Positions 55,556-64,000 of a DNA stretch of 64,000 bases are shown here, in pieces (position 1 is the first letter of the stretch; every line of letters begins with the position of its first letter). The position numbers and the translations under genes are program-made. This DNA comes from Amblyomma americanum (taxonomy: Eukaryota > Arthropoda > Arachnida > Ixodida > Ixodidae): the NCBI RefSeq assembly GCF_052857255.1, contig NC_135506.1:78662324-78726323 (forward strand), written 5' to 3'. The notes under the pieces are model-generated. The model made no database searches. It had not been told where the DNA came from and saw only the letters and a program-made list of their open reading frames with translations.

Positions 55556-55691
55556 GGCGGTGACTCAAGCTGCCAACGTCATGTCCTACGCATGACTTGA
55601 TGCAGTGTGCGACCGCGCAGTGGCCCGGGGACCCAGCACGGTCTAAAACTCACTTGCCAAATAAAGTTTTTCTCTGTCTGTCTGTCTGTAT
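55556..55691 (+). mobile_element. LINE 3' end with (CTGT)n tail
   Basis: A short untranslated region leads to AATAAAGTTTTTCT and four CTGT repeats, parallel to the AATAAAGTTTTTCC plus CCTA tail at 18302-18322. Confidence 0.6.
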
Positions 55692-55732
55692 GCGGTGGCA
55701 TCCACCTGCGGAATGTAAAAATAAAAATTTAA

Positions 55733-56028
55733 ATTGGTATTTGGGAAAGGAAATGGCGCAGTATCAGTCTCTCATATTGGGCCACCTGTAAGGCCGTAAG
55801 GGAAACGAGAAAGAAGGGAACGAGAGAAATAAGGACGAGGAAGGTGCCGTAGTGGAGGGCTCCTGAGTAATTTCGATTACCTGGGAATCTTTAACATGCA
55901 CTGATATCGCACAGCACACGGGGGTTTTAGCGTTTCGCCTCCATTAAAATGCAGCCGCTGCGGTCGGGTTCGAACGAGGGAACTCCGGATCAGTAGACGA
56001 GCGCCCTAACCACTGAGCCACCGCGGAG
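55733..56028 (-). mobile_element. SINE, full length, minus strand
   Basis: It has all parts: tail at 55733, body, B box (GGTTCGAACGAGGG region on plus) and A box (CCACTGAGCCACCGCGG at 56008-56024). Confidence 0.85.
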
Positions 56029-56150
56029 GGTGAGCGCAGTATTTGTTTCATATATCAGCGGACACCTGAACAGCGCCGTAAGGGAAGGGATAAAGGACGG
56101 ACGTAAAGAAGAGAGCAAGAAAGAGGTGGCGTAGTGGAGGGTTCCGGTGG
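56029..56150 (-). mobile_element. SINE 3' tail, minus strand
   Basis: It abuts the previous SINE head and shows GCGCCGTAAGGGAAGGGATA and GTGGAGGGTTCCGG. Confidence 0.75.
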
Positions 56151-56570
56151 AAGAGGAGGAGAATAAAACATTATTTGTTGCACTGTAATAAATTAGGAAT
56201 GTGAAATGGGGGATGGTTGTTGCGCTGGGTGGCAGTACCTAGAGATGTACCAACTAGCCCGTCAGAAAGTACCCTATTCGGGATGCCATTGGTTCCGCCG
56301 GTGCCCGCGCTCTCTGGACCAGGGCTTGCTGGGCCTCCAGGTCACAGCCGGACACGGCCGCCTTCCAACCCTCCCTAGTTGGCTTGACTTGTAACGGCTA
56401 TATGTGTATTGTACTGGCTGGCTCACACCATGTGGTATAGGTCTGCATATCGCCCGCAGAATTTCAACCTGCCCGTGAATGTAGGGTCCATATGCGTTTT
56501 AGTGTGACGCGGTTTAAGAAAGACCGAGTTAAGATCTGTCTAAGGTGGCACTCCTAGGTTCTGCCGAGAC
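56151..56570 (-). pseudogene. LINE C-terminal relic, minus strand
   Basis: Across two minus frames I read LKFCGRYADLYHMV and then SGCDLEAQQALVQRARAPAE, the usual end of a tick LINE polyprotein. Frameshifts separate the pieces. The 3' side reaches the SINE tail at 56150. Confidence 0.6.
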
Positions 56571-56629
56571 TTTTGCGTGTCCCGGGAGTACCCTCCTGCA
56601 GTGGCGTAATAATAATACTTTATTGTGTA

Positions 56630-56826
56630 AATAGTTTGTACATATTACTTCTCCCCCTATCCTCTCTTCCTGCCCCATAACCTCTTTCATTTCATTTCTC
56701 TATTCTGCCTGCTATCCTTTATTTCCACTGCCCCAGCTCAAGTGCTTCAGTATCGATGGCAGATACCGGGGCTAGGAAAAATCTTTTCCTTTCTTTTTAC
56801 TATAATTTTAATAAACAACCACCACC
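56630..56826 (+). mobile_element. LINE 3' untranslated region with (CCA)n tail
   Basis: CAGCTCAAGTGCTTCAGTAT, GATACCGGGGCTAGGAAAAA and AATAAACAACCACCACCAC form a compact 3' end. There is no coding portion before it. Confidence 0.6.
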
Positions 56827-56828
56827 AC

Positions 56829-57062
56829 TTGGTTTTTGGGGAAAGGAAATGGCGCAGTATCTGCCTCATATATCGTTGGACACCTGAACCACGCCGTAAG
56901 GGAAGAGATAAAGGAGGGGGTGAAAGAAGAAAGGAATCAAGAGGTGCCGTAGTGGAGGGCTCTGGAATAAGTTCGACCACCTGGGGACCTTTAACGTGCA
57001 CTGACATCGCACAGCACACAGGCGCCTTAGCGTTTCGCCTCCATCGAAACGCAGCCGCCTGC
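56829..57062 (-). mobile_element. SINE, minus strand, head missing
   Basis: It runs from TTGGTTTTTGGGGAAAGGAA to CATCGAAACGCAGCCGCC, ending just before the B box. Confidence 0.85.
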
Positions 57063-57260
57063 AGAGAGGCGTAGATGGTTTGTTATATCCGAGTAAGAGA
57101 TTAGAAGGATTGGTATGATCTGCGGTGGCTCTGGGGGATCGAGTGGAGCCCGGAGGAAGGAACGCTTGGACAGCCGCGTGAGCGGCCTCGTTCCCCTCAA
57201 CCCCCTGCTGACCTGACACCCATACTATCTGTTATAGTGTACTGGGGGCGAGTGACGCTA
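57063..57260 (-). pseudogene. RNase H fragment of a LINE, minus strand
   Basis: The minus frame gives WVSGQQGVEGNEAAHAAVQA and then ATADHTNPSNLLLGYN, the His/final-Asp part of RNase H and its downstream linker. It is cut by the SINE on one side. Confidence 0.7.
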
Positions 57261-57606
57261 TCCAACCCGGCACATAATTCGGCAGGCCTGCCGACCCTAG
57301 TTCCAAGGACCCTAGAACCGAGGATAGGACCCTAGTTCCGAGGACGGCAGAGCTTCGTGGACGACGGGCCGGGACGAAAAGCTGTGGTCTCAACGCCTGA
57401 TCGATAGGCCTCGGGAACGAACTAACCCACGAGCCACCTCGCATCGCGGCCGCCAAGGGCATCCCCTTGTGTTGCTCTTGTGACTGCAAGAAGGAAGAAT
57501 GGAAAGGGAAGCCTGAGCCGTGCCCACTGGCTCGAGATGGGCCACAATCGCTCGCTCATGCAGACAGAGAGAGAGACACACAAATCCGGGACATTCAGAC
57601 CAAGGA
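57261..57606. other. GC-rich segment, probably more of the same LINE
   Basis: It contains a short imperfect tandem repeat with GGACCCTAG and CCGAGGA words at 57290-57345. No clear domain is visible. Confidence 0.35.
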
Positions 57607-57846
57607 CCTGCGGTCAGTGGTTAGGGCGCTCGGCTACTGATCCGGAGTTCCCTAGTTCGAACCCGACTGTGGCGGCCGCGTTTTTAGGGAGGCAAAACGC
57701 TAAGGCGCCCGTGGGCTGTGCGATGTCAGGGCACGTTAAAGATACCCAGGTGGTCGAGATTTTTCCGGAGCCCTCCGCTACGGCCTGTCCGCCGATATAT
57801 GAGACGGATACTGCGCCATTTCCATTCCCTCCAAAAAATCAATTTC
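57607..57846 (+). mobile_element. SINE with internal deletion
   Basis: Head (GGTCAGTGGTTAGGGCGCTC), B box (AGTTCGAACCC), body and tail are present, but the CT-rich segment between CTACGGC and TGTCCGCCGA is missing. Confidence 0.85.
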
Positions 57847-57942
57847 TGACCAAGGCTTCTGCTCATATACCTCTTGCTTCTTCTTTTTCTCTTAGCCGCA
57901 ATTTTTACTTATTCGACTTTTTCAAATAATAGCAATAATAAT

Positions 57943-58070
57943 AATTGGTTTTTGGGGAAAAGAAATGGCGCAGTATCTGTCTCATATATAGTTGGTCACC
58001 AGAACCACGCCGTAAGGAAAGGGCAAAGGAGGTAGTGAAAGAAGAAAGGAAGAGCTGCCGTAGTAGAGAG
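57943..58070 (-). mobile_element. SINE, minus strand, left part split by the LINE
   Basis: It runs from the tail TTGGTTTTTGGGGAAAAGAA to CCGTAGTAGAGAG. The rest of the same SINE resumes at 63433 beyond the LINE. Confidence 0.8.
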
Positions 58071-58264
58071 GGAGGCCGATTGGGAGTGTTGGACGGTGCT
58101 GACGTGTTATTGCTGGTGCTTGGCTTCGAGCTCAACTGTGGTGTCCTGGTGGTGCCTACGTGGTCATCTCTGGTGAGGCCGTTCTGTGTGGGGGATTTGG
58201 CCAGGTCTCAGGTTAGGTCTGTAGGCCAGGTTAATGTGCATTTGAGGGTGCGTTTGGCTCGGGT

Positions 58265-59350
58265 ATGTCGCTGACCTTTCCGGGTGGAGGGACGGCAACC
58301 TGGTTTGCCAGCTTGCCCACCCAAAGCTTGCCGCTAGAAAATTTTCGTAACAATGGAATTGACATCATCCCTGTGGCTCTCGTGCCGATCGGTGAGGGAA
58401 CGATCAAGATGAAAAGCCCCAAGGTCCTTCAGCAGGAGCTAAGATCTCTCACTACCCACTACCTCCAGATCTCTGAGGTGCGACCGTTCGGCCGGAGAGG
58501 CATTGTTTGCAGGTCCGCTGACATTGATTGTGTCACAGACCTGCTCCAGTGCAAAATATTTCAGTCCTTAGCGGTTAAAGCCTTCATCCCGGAACAGCTC
58601 GCATGTTCCAAAGGTATTGTTCGTGGCGTGGACCCAGCATCTTCCCCGCAGGATATACTGAAGGAGTTTCAGGATGCAGGTGTTGGGGTTCTTTCTGTCT
58701 ACCGGTGCAGTAGAGAATTCAATGGTGTGCGTGTTGCGACAGAGTCAGTTATCACTACGTTTGCTGGTTCCTCCTGTCCTTCTGAACTCAAGGTTTGGCC
58801 GATAGTGTATCGTGTGGACCCTCTGCAGCCCCGTCCTTTTCAGTGCAACAACTGTTGGCGTTTCGGTCACAGTGGTAAAGCGTGTAAGTCGGCGACCCGC
58901 TGCCGGGTTTGTGGAGAAGGGCATTCAGATGACAGCTGCGCCTCTGATCAGCCCCAGTGTTGCCTATGCAAGGGCAACCACTCAGCTGATGATGTCAACT
59001 GCTCGAAACGAGCCGACGAACAAAGCCTGCTCGATATCATTCAAGCGAAACGAAGTTCGAGAGCAGATGCTTATGCACTTCTGGATCGGAGGGATAATAC
59101 ATATGCCAGCCGTGCGCGAAGCTCTGTTGCTGATATAGCGTCAAGTTTGACTACTTCAATAGTGTCCTCAGTAGAACAGGCTCTTTCTGTGGTGGTCGAG
59201 CGAATGCTGGGCAGTTTCACCGAGGCTCTATCTCAACTTGTTGCTGGCGAATCTCTGCCTACTGAATCACATGTTTCGGCGGCTACGCCGGCATCACTCC
59301 CGAGTGCTGCTAGTAAGAGTCATTCCATGTCGCCTCCTACCGTGCCTTAA
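58265..59350 (+). CDS. LINE ORF1, Gag-like RNA-binding protein, 361 codons
   Basis: This is the nucleocapsid-like protein that coats LINE RNA. Three zinc knuckles are visible: Cys194-Cys207 (CX2CX4HX4C), Cys213-Cys225 and Cys232-Cys246. Upstream, residues about 35-185 form the region before the knuckles in I/Jockey ORF1 proteins; downstream is a Ser/Ala-rich tail. The stop at 59348-59350 (TAA) is followed in frame by 71 more codons rich in Lys/Ser up to the TAA at 59564-59566. The original ORF1 therefore probably ran to 59566, just two bases before ORF2. The first ATG of the open frame is used as the start. Confidence 0.85.
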   Translation: MSLTFPGGGTATWFASLPTQSLPLENFRNNGIDIIPVALVPIGEGTIKMKSPKVLQQELRSLTTHYLQISEVRPFGRRGIVCRSADIDCVTDLLQCKIFQSLAVKAFIPEQLACSKGIVRGVDPASSPQDILKEFQDAGVGVLSVYRCSREFNGVRVATESVITTFAGSSCPSELKVWPIVYRVDPLQPRPFQCNNCWRFGHSGKACKSATRCRVCGEGHSDDSCASDQPQCCLCKGNHSADDVNCSKRADEQSLLDIIQAKRSSRADAYALLDRRDNTYASRARSSVADIASSLTTSIVSSVEQALSVVVERMLGSFTEALSQLVAGESLPTESHVSAATPASLPSAASKSHSMSPPTVP

Positions 59351-59568
59351 GTACCGCCTGCCAACAGCGCTCCTGACAGTGTCGCTCACGTAGATCCTTG
59401 TAGCATGGACGTTGAAATGCTCACCACTTCCCAGAAGCGTCGAGCTTCTTCCTCACCCTCGAAGTCAGCTGTTCCGCAAGTCAAAGCAAAGAAAGGACCC
59501 CCCAAATTAATTCCCCAGACTGATGTGCTGAAGGAGGCTGTTGATGCCTCTTTAACCAGTCGATAATT

Positions 59569-60320
59569 ATGGCGGGTCTAAAAGTTATGGAGTGGAATTG
59601 TCGCTCCGTACTTTCTTCTTTACCGGATCTTGAATTACTTCTTCATAAACATAATCCAGATATTGTGATTTTACAAGAAACGTGGCTCTCTCCACTTAAA
59701 TCATTCACATTTAAAAAATTTCGTGTTTTCAGGGTAGATCGCGTTAATGGCAGGGGTGGTGGGTTAATAACTATGATCTCTACGAAAATATGTCACCGGG
59801 CATCAATCTCGCAGACAGTTATGCGCCCTGACTGTGAGTTGTTGGCGGTTGAAATCTCCCTTCCACAGTGCGCCAAAGTCACTATTGCTAACGTCTACTT
59901 CCCAATCGGTGTTCACAGGACAGACTGTTTGGACATCTTACTGAGTGGCGCAAACAGCACAGTCATCGCAGGAGATTTTAATTCGCACCACAGTGTCTGG
60001 GATAGTCGCTCTGACTCCTGCGGCCAGCTTCTGTGGTCCTGGATGTCAATGAAAGCAGTGCGCTGCTGTAATTCCGGAGCAGTAACCTTTATGCGTGGAG
60101 GATCCCATTCGATCATAGATTTAACATTAGCATCTCGTGGGGTTGGCGTATCAGCATGGTCAACTGAAGAATCAGGTACATCTAGTGACCACTTTCCAAT
60201 ACCCTTTTATATTATATCCTCGCCTATCAGAAAAGGTGGTGCAACCATGAAATTTCTAAACCACATTATGTACAAAAAATTGATATCTGCCTCACTCCCC
60301 TCCATAGTTAGCTCAGGTCG
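59569..60320 (+). pseudogene. LINE ORF2, endonuclease domain
   Basis: This apurinic-like endonuclease nicks target DNA to prime reverse transcription. Motifs in order: MEWNCRS (residue about 8), ILQETWLS (about 34), VIAGDFNSHHSVWD (about 132), SHSIIDLTLAS and GTSSDHFPI. These supply the catalytic Asn, Glu, Asp/Asn and final Asp-His. The start is the ATG right after the ORF1 stop. The frame remains open to 60510, but homology leaves it near 60315, where a frameshift moves it to the frame of the next entry. Confidence 0.85.
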
Positions 60321-62166
60321 AGCACAAAGAGCTCAGCGGAAATTACCTTTCTGCAAGATGCTGCTGAGAGTTCTGTATTCTCGGTGTGCACTACTGCTCC
60401 TGCCAGACAGCCGTCTCCTTGGTGGACGGAGAAGTGTGAGAAAGCTTATCGTCGTAGAAAAGCAGCCTGGAAAAGCCTTTCCTATAATCAGAGCCCAGCT
60501 AATTGGATAAATTATAAGTTCTTCTCTGCATGTTTCAAAAGAACTGTTAAAAAGGCTAAGGAGGATTATAATCAAAATTTAAACACGTATCTCTCAAAAC
60601 CCCAGAATAAGAAGGCTCTCTATAGATTCATGGCGCAGAATAACAGCTCTCCGGCCTCCAATCGCATAAGGTCAATGGTAATGTCTCCGCAGGAGGCTAA
60701 GCAAAACCTTGAACGCATCGCGCAGGGGCTGGCCTTACGTTTCCAGGTACAGAAAGCAGAACCTTTGCACACTCTCACCCCCAGCTGGGACTATCCTGAG
60801 GTCGACGTGTCGGAGCTCCTGCAAATTGTTTCCTCGATGCACTCTGCTGCTCCGGGATCTGACGGGATTACTGTGGGCATGTTAAAGATTTTAGCGCACG
60901 ACTTTCCAACTCACCTTCTAGATTTTGTAAATGCGTCATTGGAAACCTCTTGGATTCCTCACAGTTGGAAAATTGCGAAAATAATTTTACTTTTAAAATG
61001 CAGACAATGGATTTCAATTAGACAATATTCGGCCGATTGCTTTAACCTCAAATTTAGTAAAGCTAATAGAAAGAGTAGTACGCAGTCGCCACACAAAGCA
61101 TGTTCATCATATTAACGGCCTCAGCCCCGCACAGATTGGCTTTCGTCGCGGTTGTTCCATATGGTCCGCGCATGTGGATCTCGAGAGCCGAATACGACTC
61201 TCAATGCGCCAGAGAGAAGTGTCGGCCTTGGTGACGCTTGACGTTGCGAAGGCCTATGACAGCGTGGAGCACACAGTCCTCATTAACAAGCTTGCTCAAC
61301 TACAACCACCGCATTACCTCTACGCCTGGATTTGTGAATTTCTAAAAGATGGATTTTTCTTCTGTACAGACGGATCTTTTTGTTCTAATACCTATGGTCA
61401 ATCAAGAGGTGTGCCGCAAGGCTCTGTTCTTTCTCCGCTGCTTTTCAACATATTAGTTCGGGACATCCCCATTCATCCTAACGTTACAGTTTATGTATAC
61501 GCAGATGATATAGCTTTTTTCGCATCAGCAAATGATATTCATGTGCTCTACGCGTATTTGCAGCCATATCTGAATGCTCTTGAAGTCTGGTTGGACCAAA
61601 TCAATTTATCACTTAATGTCAGCAAATGCGGCGTGCTGGTATTTCCACCCGACGCTCCTATGTACATCTCGCTAGCCTACCGCTCCACTCCAATTCCGCA
61701 GGTGGAGTCGGTTAAATACCTAGGTGTTACTTATGACCAAAATTTGGACTGCCGACACCATATTAAGAATAATATTATTAAAGGAGAACGTGCACTGGGC
61801 CGTTTGACCCGAGTTGGCAATAAAAAGTTTGGCATGCGTCTTGACACGCTACTGTTGCTCTATAAGGCTGATATGAGACCGATTCTGGAATTTGGTTGCC
61901 CCTTGTTCTCTGGTAGCGCGAACTACAAGCTGCAGCCATTAGCCTTACTGGAAAGACGTGCCCTACGGCTATGCCTCGGGCTCCCAAAATCAGCTTCCAA
62001 CGCTGTCCTTTATCTGGAAGCGCGTATCCCCAACCTCTATTCCCGCTTCCAACTTCTAACAGTGCGTACTTTCCTCAAGTCTTTTGACCCGGCCCCAGGC
62101 GTTAGCATTCCAATTTTTGTATCCCAACCACACCTTTTTTTGACTAATCACTGGCCACGTTATTAG
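60320..62166 (+). pseudogene. LINE ORF2, reverse transcriptase domain
   Basis: In the second frame come PSPWWTEKCEKAYRRRKAAW, then SAAPGSDGITVGMLKILA and HSWKIAKIILLLK. A frameshift near 61008 leads to NIRPIALTSNLVKLIERVV, GLSPAQIGFRRGCS, TLDVAKAYDSVEH, GVPQGSVLSPLLFN, and YVYADDIAFF with the intact YADD catalytic pair (about 61495-61520). SVKYLGVTYDQNL and a thumb region follow. A TAG at 62164-62166 interrupts the frame, which continues unchanged into RNase H. Confidence 0.9.
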
Positions 62167-63201
62167 CTTCCGCAAGTTAGGTTCACGCAGAATCTGTTAG
62201 CTCCGCTTCAGGTTGATCTGATCTCCTTGCAACGAGTTGCTGACACGCAGGCTGATCCCGTCTTCTATTACGACTTTATTTTCCCGTCCCATGCGAAGCA
62301 TATGCCCGCACATACCCTAAATGGTCTTCTTTCTGAACACCTACAGAATTTTCCACATCATACTGTTCTCTCCACTGATGCCTCCGGCAGCTGTGAGAAG
62401 GCGGCGATTGGCATATATTCGCAGGATCTAGATTGGAGCTACTCCGTTCGTATCCCTGATTATACTCCTATATTCTTCGCAGAGTTTTTGGCCATTGGTT
62501 TGGCTCTTCTCAAAATTCCCAGACATGTCGCACGGGTTCTTATTCTCACAGACTGCCTTTCAGTTATTGTCTCTCTCCAAAATTCGGAAAAATCTTTCTT
62601 GACTCGTTCACTTAGGTTTTTTGTTCCGAGCACAGTGCGCGAGATCCGTTTGGTCTGGGTACCTGGGCATTCAGGCGTCTATTTTAACGAGGTGGCTGAT
62701 TTATTGGCAAGGTCAGCTCTCAGCGCACCTGTAATATATCCCGTCCCTCACATCATTCTGTTAGCAGCTTCACGTTTCCAGCGGTTCCAACTTATTTCAG
62801 CCACTTTGAGTGATCCGTTGCTGAATACCGTGGACTTTCAACACCTAAAGTACCCATGGAATATCCGGTGGTGTAAGTCAAGGCTTTGTGAAGTGTCCAT
62901 GACGCTCCTGCGATGTAGAATCCCTCACTTAATCTTGTACTTATGCAGGTGCGGGTTCGCTGCGACAAACCTTTGTGTATCATGTGGGCAAGTTGAATCA
63001 ATCGATCATTTTCTCCTCTCTTGCCGGCGGTTCGCGGTTCAGAGAAAGCAATATCTGGAGGTTCCTCTTTCGAGACTAGGACTGCCTCTGTCTCTTACAG
63101 TTCTTCTATCGTTCGGTGCGAGTGCCAAGGGATTCCCGTTAAGCAGTGTATGCGGCTACCTTCACGATTACATAAGTGCAACTAATCGATTATCTTGTTA
63201 G
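62167..63201 (+). pseudogene. LINE ORF2, RNase H and C-terminal Cys/His cluster
   Basis: RNase H removes RNA from the RNA-DNA hybrid. Visible residues: LSTDASG (first Asp), FFAEFLAIG (Glu), ILTDCLSVIVS (Asp), and VWVPGHSGVYFNEVADLLA (His and last Asp). The C-terminus has CRCGF, NLCVSCGQVESIDHFLLSC, a C-C-H-C cluster common in this group, and ends at TAG 63199-63201. The first 20 codons after the 62164 stop are in the same frame, so only that stop separates it from the reverse transcriptase. Confidence 0.9.
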
Positions 63202-63431
63202 CTATACACAAAATTCTTTCGCATGTCCAAAAAAAGGCTAGATTGATTCTATTCCGGATGACTCATACCTCTTGAATTCATTTTATTTTTGCCAATTTTT
63301 TTTTTATCTTGATTCAGTCTTCTGACGTTTCCTTCCCCGCGCAAATGCTTCATTGGCATTCTACCCTATACCTTGGCCAATCCCCCCCACGTGGGTATGT
63401 GCCATATTACTTGAGGAGAAGAAGAAGAAGA
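63202..63431 (+). other. LINE 3' untranslated region
   Basis: It includes a T-run, a C-run at 63384-63390 and the terminal (GAA)n tail from about 63412. I-group LINEs often end in a simple tri-nucleotide repeat rather than poly-A. Confidence 0.75.
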
Positions 63432-63432
63432 A

Positions 63433-63534
63433 GAGAGCTCCAGATTAATTTAGACTACCTGGAGATCTAAGTCACCCCTGACATCGCACAGCACACGAGC
63501 GCCTTAGCGTTTTCCCTTCATAAAAATGCAGCAA
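63433..63534 (-). mobile_element. SINE, minus strand, right part split by the LINE
   Basis: It continues the SINE of 57943-58070: AGAGCTCCAGATTAATTTAG, CCTGGAGATC, ACATCGCACAGCACACGAGC and CATAAAAATGCAGC. The tRNA head is missing; the fused LINE tail starts immediately after. Confidence 0.8.
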
Positions 63535-63535
63535 A

Positions 63536-63625
63536 TTGGTTTTTAGGTGAGGAAATGGCGCAGTAAATGTCGCACTTATCTCGGTGGACACCCGAACTGC
63601 GCCGTAAGGGAAGGTGGTGGGTGGC
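63536..63625 (-). mobile_element. SINE-type 3' tail fused to LINE end, inverted copy
   Basis: On the minus strand the LINE ends in CCACCCACCACC and runs directly into TTCCCTTACGGCGCAGTTCG and CACCTAAAAACCAATTTG. The junction is the same as at 55311. Confidence 0.75.
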
Positions 63626-64000
63626 TACAACTTTACTGCCTCGAAATGGAAGGGATTAGTTGGGATCGGGGCGAGTCCAGGGTGGCCTCCAGTCGGAGGC
63701 GACAAGCTCGCATGATGAGCGCCAGTTGCGTTGTTTTCTTGAACTGGCCAAGAGCTTGTCCCATTCCAGGAGCTGGCAAGAGTGTCATCAAAGAGGGTTT
63801 GCTAGCGCAATCCCACAAAATATGGTCTTGGGTGGCGTGTGTGCCGTCACCGCAGTGCGGGCATGCGGGGTCATATTCACGGTTATTGATTAATCATAAT
63901 CAGTAGGAGCTAGAAATTGCATTTGTTTGTAGGCGTCTGATTGTCGTGGATTGCGCCCTGTCCAGGTCCGGGATGAGGGTCGCATCTTAGCTCGCTATAA
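63626..64000 (-). pseudogene. LINE C-terminal region, inverted copy, runs off the window
   Basis: The minus frames show a Cys/His cluster and the DCASKPSLMTLL, LDSPRSQLIPS line that matches 54935-55310. The DNA also matches as an inverted repeat, for example ACCTGGACAGGGCGCAATCC on the minus strand. The upstream LINE lies beyond the right edge. Confidence 0.8.

Larger units (their letters stand above)
58071..63431 (+). mobile_element. Nearly full-length I-group LINE
   Basis: It has a 5' untranslated region (58071-58264), ORF1 with zinc knuckles, ORF2 two bases after the ORF1 stop, and a 3' untranslated region with a (GAA)n tail (63412-63431). ORF2 has endonuclease, reverse transcriptase, RNase H and a terminal Cys/His cluster, the I-group layout. 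AGAGAG on both sides (58065-58070 and 63432-63437) may be the target duplication but is low complexity. Two in-frame stops and two frameshifts make it inactive as it stands. Confidence 0.9.

Overview
The window looks like repeat-dense nuclear DNA of a hard tick, probably metastriate. The main clue is a very abundant tRNA-derived SINE, seen more than 20 times on both strands. It has a head with A and B boxes, a conserved body, and a tail ending in a short C-run followed by CAATT; I recognise this pattern as the Ruka-like SINE class of ixodid ticks. RNase H-bearing LINEs and a Penelope-like element fit an arthropod genome. I found no convincing intact host gene, no real tRNA or rRNA gene, and no CRISPR array. 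Most long open frames here are chance frames in repeats.

Layout. 1-8747 and about 47235-54920 are two direct copies of one long block (copies A and B). Their differences read as a history. Copy A alone has a 41-bp palindrome, a LINE 3' insertion (2649-3062), a 456-bp tandem duplication and an inverted second SINE. Copy B alone has a SINE with a clean 9-bp target duplication (49439-49750), an extra minisatellite unit and a LINE-tail insertion. 8.9-15.9 kb holds a 50-bp-arm foldback and a PIF/Harbinger-like MITE (9767-14045, TAA target site). That MITE was split by a head-to-head pair of Penelope-like copies bracketed by a 12-bp direct repeat. 15.9-19.4 kb is a minus-strand RNase H-type LINE interrupted by a plus-strand LINE 3' fragment. 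19.4-46.9 kb is old, decayed DNA. It holds GT-rich modules carrying a recurrent paired motif, a second tandem duplication (26235-30900 and 34775-38640), a 21-bp minisatellite and a 100-bp satellite.

54.9-64.0 kb is a nest of LINE 3' ends and SINEs. It includes a nearly full-length I-group LINE (58071-63431). Its ORF1 has three zinc knuckles, and its ORF2 encodes endonuclease, reverse transcriptase, RNase H and a terminal Cys/His cluster. The LINE has split an older SINE, and I can place two in-frame stops and two frameshifts in it. The same LINE-to-SINE-tail junction appears at 54935-55400 and, inverted, at 63536-64000. It is the best lead here on which LINE might mobilise the SINE.

The parts interact as parasites and hosts: SINEs depend on LINE machinery, and elements insert into each other. 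I see no new defence or metabolic system. The most interesting material is the transposon biology and the duplication history.
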